DNA of 9,381 nucleotides from contig JAHEML010000002.1 in assembly GCA_024643705.1 (NCBI GenBank), positions 1 through 9,381 on the forward strand. The letters run 5' to 3'. Positions 5,468 to 9,381 of the stretch are shown here, one piece after another (position 1 is the first letter of the stretch; each line of letters opens with the position of its first letter). Source of the stretch: Caldilineaceae bacterium. GTDB lineage: Bacteria; Chloroflexota; Anaerolineae; Caldilineales; Caldilineaceae. The position numbers and the translations under genes were made by a program. Under the pieces are notes generated by a model. It did no database searches, was not told the DNA's origin, and saw nothing but the letters and a program-made list of their open reading frames with translations.

Positions 5468-7162
5468 TCACGAGGCTCGGCGTTTAGCCTTCTTCTCGTC
5501 TTTTACCTCGGCCCCCAATTCGCTGACGGCAAATTCGAGCAGAGGGTCTGGCCCGTCGTTTTTTCGCGTGTCCCGAACCACCCTGCCCACTGCCGCGGGC
5601 AACGTGGCATGTTCGCCTTCCTGGCATTCCAACGTCACTTGTCGACCGACAAATTGGGCCAGGATTGTGCTGACCTGAATCGCCGTCTCCGGATCGGAGA
5701 TCATATCTTTGGCAAATTTGTTGTTCCCAAAGGCCAGAGCTATGGCACTTTCGCCAATGGCAATGTCGCGCATGGCACGCAGCGCCGCCTGCTGTTTCAG
5801 CCCCAGGCGTTCGCGCACAGTAGCCAGCACTTCGCTCCACTGGCCGCGCAATTTGACCACCGCGTCCTGATCCAGAGGGGCTGGCGGTGCCTTGTCGTCC
5901 GTTTGTTCTGCTGCGGCTGTGCTGTCCGCCTTGTCTGGCTGTACCGTCGACAGTGTATGGGCTGATGGTTTGGCAGCCGAAGCTTGATCAGTCGACGACT
6001 TGGCTGCAACGGGTTGCGCCGCAACTTGGGAAACCGTGGCCTCGGGGGGCGCAGACTGGGGCTGCCCAATGGCGATCGCTGGCCCGGACACAATCTCCAC
6101 CAGGGCCAGTTCCAGGGGTAACTGAGGCTGGTGACCACCCTTCAACTCCCCAACAGACTCGCCAAATCGTTTGACGGCGAACAGCGTCTGGGGTTGGGTC
6201 AATCTGTCGGCCTGGGCTTTCATCTGCCCCACAGTCTCAGGGGAGCGATCATCCAACAGGCCGCTATCACCGGTCATTTGTAGAAGCATCACCCCCCGCA
6301 AATGTTCGATGACCTGGGTGGTGAATTCTTGCAAACTGGCTCCGGCCAAGAGCAGATCGTGGATCAATTGCAGCCCGGCGGGGATGTTTTGTTGGGCCAG
6401 GGCATCCACAAAAGCCGAGACCGATTCGCTGGCAACGCTGCCAAGAACCTGGTTCACCTGGGCCACCGAGATCGCCTCCGAACCATAGCTGGTCATCTGA
6501 TCCAGCAGGCTGATGGCGTCGCGCATACAGCCCTGGGCGCTGCGGGCAATCGCTGTGAGCGCGGCATCTTCGGCCTGGACATTTTCTTCGGTAGCAATGT
6601 AGCGCAAATGGGCCGCGATCTCGGCAACGGGGATGCGTCGGAAGTCAAAGCGCTGGCAGCGGCTGTGTACGGTGGCCGGAATTTTGTGGGGCTCGGTAGT
6701 AGCCAGAATAAAGCGGGCGTGGGGGGGCGGCTCTTCCAGCGTCTTGAGCAGGGCATTAAAGGCGCTGTTGCTGAGCATGTGTACTTCGTCGATAATGTAG
6801 ATTTTGTAGCTGCCTTCGCTGGGGCGAAAGCCGACCTTGTCCCGCAGCTCCCGAATATCGTCCACGCTGTTGTTGCTGGCCGCGTCGATCTCGATCAGAT
6901 CGAGCATACGTCCTTCGCTGATGGCAACGCAGGTGGGGCAGACATCGCAGGGGCGCTCGCCTTCTGGCCCGGTGCAATTGAGCGCTTTTGCCAAAATGCG
7001 CGCTGTGCTGGTCTTGCCCGTGCCCCGTGGCCCCGAGAAGAGATATGCGTGGGCCACCCGCCCATCTCGCAGCGCGTTGCGCAGGGTTTGGGTCACATGT
7101 TCCTGGCCCACAACCTGGTCAAATGTTTGACTGCGCCACTTTCGATAGAGAGCTTGCGCCAT
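5468..7162 (-). CDS. dnaX: DNA polymerase III subunit gamma/tau (clamp-loader ATPase)
   Basis: This 564-residue protein is the AAA+ motor of the clamp loader, which opens the beta clamp and places it on primed DNA. Visible parts are Walker A GPRGTGKT (44-51), a zinc-binding loop with C63, C72, C75 and C78, and Walker B IYIIDEVH (D125, E126). Sensor 1 is ATTEPHKIP (154-162), with the SRC motif at 167-169. Sensor 2 is GCMRDAISLLDQ (R214). The collar domain extends to about 360. A low-complexity Ala/Ser/Gln/Pro linker (about 362-425) leads to a C-terminal domain of about 140 residues that is shorter than E. coli tau. The start at 7162 has GAGGAG (7171-7176) 8 nt upstream. Two consecutive TGA codons end the gene. 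No A-rich slippery heptamer with a downstream structure was noticed, so a separate gamma form is not evident. The gene heads the dnaX-ybaB-recR run. Confidence 0.98.
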   Translation of the reverse strand: MAQALYRKWRSQTFDQVVGQEHVTQTLRNALRDGRVAHAYLFSGPRGTGKTSTARILAKALNCTGPEGERPCDVCPTCVAISEGRMLDLIEIDAASNNSVDDIRELRDKVGFRPSEGSYKIYIIDEVHMLSNSAFNALLKTLEEPPPHARFILATTEPHKIPATVHSRCQRFDFRRIPVAEIAAHLRYIATEENVQAEDAALTAIARSAQGCMRDAISLLDQMTSYGSEAISVAQVNQVLGSVASESVSAFVDALAQQNIPAGLQLIHDLLLAGASLQEFTTQVIEHLRGVMLLQMTGDSGLLDDRSPETVGQMKAQADRLTQPQTLFAVKRFGESVGELKGGHQPQLPLELALVEIVSGPAIAIGQPQSAPPEATVSQVAAQPVAAKSSTDQASAAKPSAHTLSTVQPDKADSTAAAEQTDDKAPPAPLDQDAVVKLRGQWSEVLATVRERLGLKQQAALRAMRDIAIGESAIALAFGNNKFAKDMISDPETAIQVSTILAQFVGRQVTLECQEGEHATLPAAVGRVVRDTRKNDGPDPLLEFAVSELGAEVKDEKKAKRRAS

Positions 7163-7170
7163 CCAATCAA

Positions 7171-7176
7171 CTCCTC
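7171..7176 (-). promoter_or_regulatory. Ribosome binding site of dnaX
   Basis: GAGGAG, 8 nt upstream of the ATG at 7162, the same motif and spacing as at ybaB. It confirms the start and contrasts with the divergent gene at 7277, which has no such site. Confidence 0.75.
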
Positions 7177-7206
7177 ATTCCCAACCCACAATTTGCACTT
7201 ACTGCT

Positions 7207-7235
7207 AGTGTACCACCTCGCCAACGCGCTGGCAA
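7207..7235 (-). promoter_or_regulatory. Sigma70-type promoter for dnaX
   Basis: On the minus strand TTGCCA (7235-7230) and TACACT (7212-7207) are separated by exactly 17 bp. The -10 is preceded by TGG, an extended -10. An AT-rich stretch (about 7236-7248) lies just upstream of the -35 and could act as an UP element. Transcription would start near 7200 and give a leader of about 38 nt containing the GAGGAG site. No other promoter of this quality was noticed in the gaps further along the run, so it may drive several of the genes to the left. Confidence 0.65.
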
Positions 7236-7260
7236 AAAGAAACGAATTTGCCCGGTTTTC

Positions 7261-7269
7261 TGGTATACT
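7261..7269 (+). promoter_or_regulatory. Extended -10 promoter for a leaderless transcript
   Basis: TGGTATACT matches the extended -10 form TGnTAnnnT. The hexamer TATACT (7264-7269) ends 7 nt before the ATG at 7277, so transcription should begin at or within a base or two of the start codon. No -35 hexamer is recognisable about 17 bp upstream. No Shine-Dalgarno sequence precedes the ATG. Confidence 0.55.
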
Positions 7270-7276
7270 ACATGCC

Positions 7277-8863
7277 ATGAGCGACAAAATTGTCAACACA
7301 TTTCAAGCCCGACGCCAGCTCAACGAAGAAATGGCCGGATTGTCGGAAACCCAGACCGAAGCCGAACTGCTTGCCCGGGTGCGTGGCATCGGTCAACGCT
7401 ACGAGCCGCTGCTTGTTCTTTCCACCCTTACCAAGTTTCTGGACAATGCCAGCAGCCAAATGCGGGGCGGGCTGGGGCGGCTAGCAACCCTGCTCCCCTA
7501 CGACGAAACTGTGTCCGTCTTACGCAAAGAGGCGGCCAATCGGCAGAATTCCACCCAGGTCCGGCTGACCGCAGCCATGATCCTGGAGAGATTTCTCCGG
7601 GCAGAATTAGCGCCGGGGTTGATGAGTGATCTGCAAGACCCGGAAATTGTTGTGATGCAGAGCTTGCAAGATGCTCTGGCCGAAAGCCACGAAACCCCCT
7701 ACATTCTGCTGGAATATGTACACCAGATGCGCCAGGAGAACGAGCAGATAGCCTTTCTGGTTTTGGAGCTTCTTGGGCGGCTCGACCCAGCCGACCAACC
7801 TGATCTGCTCCGACTTGTGGCCTACGACACGCGGCCAGCCGTGGCCCAGGCCGCACTGGAACAGTTGGGAATGCTCCGACAAGGGGCGGCATCCCAGCGT
7901 GCCGCCCAGGTGCTCTATACTCTTCAGCCCAATCTAGCGCCCGATCTGGCCCAACTGGCCGAACGTTCTCTGCGCAAATTGCGCTTTTCCGGTGTCCGTT
8001 TTGATCCCCCGCCCATCCACAACTGGCGGGCATTGATGACCACCAGCACCCCCGATGGTTCTCAGGATATTTGGTTTTTGCATAGGGGCAGCGGGGAAAG
8101 CGAGAAGAGTGGGCAAAACGAAGAAGATAATCTTCTGATCGGTTTGCGTATCAACGCCAATGTGGGTCTGCTGGATACCTTTGGCAGCGAAGCTGTCGAT
8201 TCCCAATATCTGCCCTCGGCCCGCTCTGTAGGCGAACTGGTCAGTATTGCGCGTACCAACGAATCTCCCACCGTTTTTCTCGAAGTACCCTTTGGCTACG
8301 CCCATTGGCGTCTGCGGCAAGCGCTGAAGACCCACTGGAGCCGTCCCAACCCCTCACCGTTGCCAGATGAATACACCTTTTACAATCCCTACCTTTTCGA
8401 CGGCACAGTTGCCCACGTGCCGGACGAATTGCAGGCCCTGCTGGCATCCGGGCCTGCCCTCTGGCAAAAATCGAGCGTCGATCTCGAAGAGAGTGCTGCT
8501 ATCTTGCTGCGCCATCCGGCCATGGCGAGCTGGTTCTTCCAGAACATGCAGATGGTCAGCGCCTTGTACTTGCTGCAGCGGGGCGACGAAACAGCTTTCG
8601 CGCAAACCATCAGCGATCTGAAACAGAAGCTATTCAACCCTCAGGTCGAGCAAAGTCTGGGCACCGAAATCCAGGCCGGGCTGCTGGCCCAGGCGGGTTG
8701 GCTGGCGATTGCGGGCCATCCCCAGCACGCCCGCTATGCCGTCCTATTGGCCGAAAGTTTCAACCATGTGCGGGTGGCAGAGCATCCCCTGACAAATATG
8801 ATGGTGGAAGTTGGGTTGCTGCTGCTGGACAACCGGCGGCAGCGAGCTGAGGAAAGACCGTAG
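7277..8863 (+). CDS. Unrecognised 528-residue protein with HEAT-like N-terminal half
   Basis: I do not recognise this family. The frame is open far upstream (to 6302), but that part is antisense to dnaX, and the first credible start is the ATG at 7277, just after an extended -10. Residues about 45-235 look like an alpha-solenoid of paired helices, for example LATLLPYDETVSVLRKEA, PEIVVMQSLQDALAE and AVAQAALEQLGML, with DP/RP turns as in HEAT repeats. Residues about 250-385 are more mixed alpha/beta, with an acidic, Ser/Gly-rich loop at 270-285 and a block of aromatic residues (FGYAHWRLRQALKTHW and YTFYNPYLF). Residues about 385-528 are helical again. There are no Cys residues, no signal peptide and no obvious membrane helix, so it is probably cytoplasmic. 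It is divergent from dnaX and ends 4 bp from the convergent glycosyltransferase gene. A scaffold or regulatory role is possible but unproven. Confidence 0.85.
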   Translation: MSDKIVNTFQARRQLNEEMAGLSETQTEAELLARVRGIGQRYEPLLVLSTLTKFLDNASSQMRGGLGRLATLLPYDETVSVLRKEAANRQNSTQVRLTAAMILERFLRAELAPGLMSDLQDPEIVVMQSLQDALAESHETPYILLEYVHQMRQENEQIAFLVLELLGRLDPADQPDLLRLVAYDTRPAVAQAALEQLGMLRQGAASQRAAQVLYTLQPNLAPDLAQLAERSLRKLRFSGVRFDPPPIHNWRALMTTSTPDGSQDIWFLHRGSGESEKSGQNEEDNLLIGLRINANVGLLDTFGSEAVDSQYLPSARSVGELVSIARTNESPTVFLEVPFGYAHWRLRQALKTHWSRPNPSPLPDEYTFYNPYLFDGTVAHVPDELQALLASGPALWQKSSVDLEESAAILLRHPAMASWFFQNMQMVSALYLLQRGDETAFAQTISDLKQKLFNPQVEQSLGTEIQAGLLAQAGWLAIAGHPQHARYAVLLAESFNHVRVAEHPLTNMMVEVGLLLLDNRRQRAEERP

Positions 8864-8867
8864 AGTT

Positions 8868-9381
8868 TCACCTCTGCCGCAATGCCTGCGCCACCACCAG
8901 CCACGCAAAAATGGGCAACACCCGCATTCGCCGCCAGCGCCAGGGTTGGTAGATCAGCCTGTATAGCCATTCCAGCCCCAAACGTTGCATCCACCGGGGC
9001 GCACGCCGCGAGATACCAGCCACAAAATCGAACGCGCCACCCACGCCCAGGGCCACCGCCGTGGGCAATTCGTGTCGATGGCTGTCGATCCAAAAATCCT
9101 GGCGGGGATGACCGAAGGCAACGAAGAGAACGTCGGCCTGGGCTGCGATCAGCCGCTGGTGAATCTCCGGCCACTCGTCGTCCGTGGGCGACCCGCTGCA
9201 TGTACCCACCACCACCAACCCCGGATAGAGCGCGCCAAGCCGGGCTGCTGTCTGCTCGGCCACCCCTGGTTTCGCCCCCAATAGATAGACCCGCCACCCT
9301 TCTTTTGCGGCCCTTTCGCAAATGCGATAGATGCCGTCCGAGCCGGTGACCCGCTGGGCAAAGGGTTGGCCCAACAATCGC
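8868..9381 (-). CDS. WecG/TagA/CpsF family glycosyltransferase, C-terminal part (runs off right edge)
   Basis: The frame is open to the right edge, so about 170 C-terminal residues are visible and the N-terminus is missing. A TTG at 9377 is not a credible start because the codon before it (CGA) continues the frame. Family blocks are VYLLGAKPGVAEQTAARL, YPGLVVVG, ADVLFVAFGHPRQDFWI, ALGVGGAFDFVAGISRRAPRWMQRLGLEWLYRLIYQPWRWRR and a hydrophobic tail (LPIFAWLVVAQAL). These enzymes add N-acetylmannosamine(uronic acid) or related sugars to lipid-linked intermediates in cell-surface polymer synthesis, at the inner face of the membrane. The Gln of G.P.Q(E/D).W is present, with Asp after it. The catalytic Asp near the N-terminus is outside the window. 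It is convergent with the 528-residue gene, with only 4 bp between the stops. Confidence 0.93.
   Translation of the reverse strand, partial: RLLGQPFAQRVTGSDGIYRICERAAKEGWRVYLLGAKPGVAEQTAARLGALYPGLVVVGTCSGSPTDDEWPEIHQRLIAAQADVLFVAFGHPRQDFWIDSHRHELPTAVALGVGGAFDFVAGISRRAPRWMQRLGLEWLYRLIYQPWRWRRMRVLPIFAWLVVAQALRQR

Noticed and set aside
5468..6100. Programmed frameshift in dnaX producing a gamma form
   Set aside because: No A-rich slippery heptamer followed by a stable hairpin was found in the linker or C-terminal region.
6302..7276. Upstream extension of the 528-residue gene through dnaX
   Set aside because: This part is antisense to the conserved AAA+ region of dnaX and crosses both promoters. 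The protein character changes sharply at the Met encoded at 7277.
7272..7280. ATG at 7272 as an alternative start or a mini-ORF (ATG CCA TGA)
   Set aside because: It is out of frame with the long gene and codes for two residues. It falls within or before the expected transcription start.
8861..8870. Bidirectional terminator between the convergent genes
   Set aside because: Only 4 bp separate the two stop codons, and no stem-loop with flanking A/T runs was seen around them.
9375..9377. TTG as start of the glycosyltransferase
   Set aside because: The frame continues upstream to the window edge, and the family needs another 60-70 or more N-terminal residues carrying the catalytic Asp, so the gene is simply cut by the edge.
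1..9381. CRISPR arrays, tRNA/rRNA genes, insertion sequences, attachment sites
   Set aside because: No regularly spaced repeats of CRISPR size, no tRNA cloverleaf landmarks and no transposase or integrase frames were seen. The small repeats present are confined to gene gaps.

Overview
The window is a compact stretch of bacterial chromosome. Seven complete genes and two genes cut by the window edges are supported, with almost no free space between them. The proteins and the mix of genes fit a free-living, moderately GC-rich bacterium. My best guess is Chloroflexota (Anaerolineae/Caldilineae-like). This rests on a methylmalonyl-CoA mutase lacking a fused B12 domain, a DnaX with a short C-terminal region, and short heptamer-type repeats between genes. 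The phylum is an inference and was not tested by any search.

Layout. From right to left on the minus strand: a WecG/TagA/CpsF-type glycosyltransferase fragment (8868-9381), then a plus-strand gene for an unrecognised 528-residue helical-repeat protein (7277-8863). Next is the minus-strand run dnaX (5468-7162), ybaB/ebfC (4945-5355) and recR (4225-4845). The run continues with a fused nucleotidyltransferase-HEPN gene (3297-4139), the methylmalonyl-CoA mutase catalytic subunit (1601-3304), a hotdog thioesterase (1054-1551), methylmalonyl-CoA epimerase (643-1053) and a TPR protein that runs off the left edge (1-646). The last five genes are packed tightly: an 8-bp overlap, a 49-bp gap holding a palindrome, a 0-bp junction and a 4-bp ATGA overlap.

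How the genes work together. dnaX-ybaB-recR is the widely conserved replication/repair cluster: clamp-loader ATPase, nucleoid-associated protein and RecFOR-pathway recombination mediator. It has a well-formed sigma70-type promoter ahead of dnaX (7207-7235). Mutase and epimerase carry out the last steps of propionyl-CoA to succinyl-CoA conversion, and a thioesterase gene sits between them. The nucleotidyltransferase-HEPN gene joins the two clusters, and its stop overlaps the mutase start.

The most notable signals are as follows. The 528-residue gene has an apparently leaderless start, with an extended -10 ending 7 nt before the ATG. The HEPN-nucleotidyltransferase gene appears translationally coupled to a metabolic enzyme. 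The tightly packed run also carries a different small repeat in each of its four real gaps: a 27-bp palindrome, a 10-bp-stem hairpin plus a 14-bp tandem duplication, a heptamer array, and an imperfect direct repeat. No mobile element, CRISPR array, tRNA or rRNA was seen.
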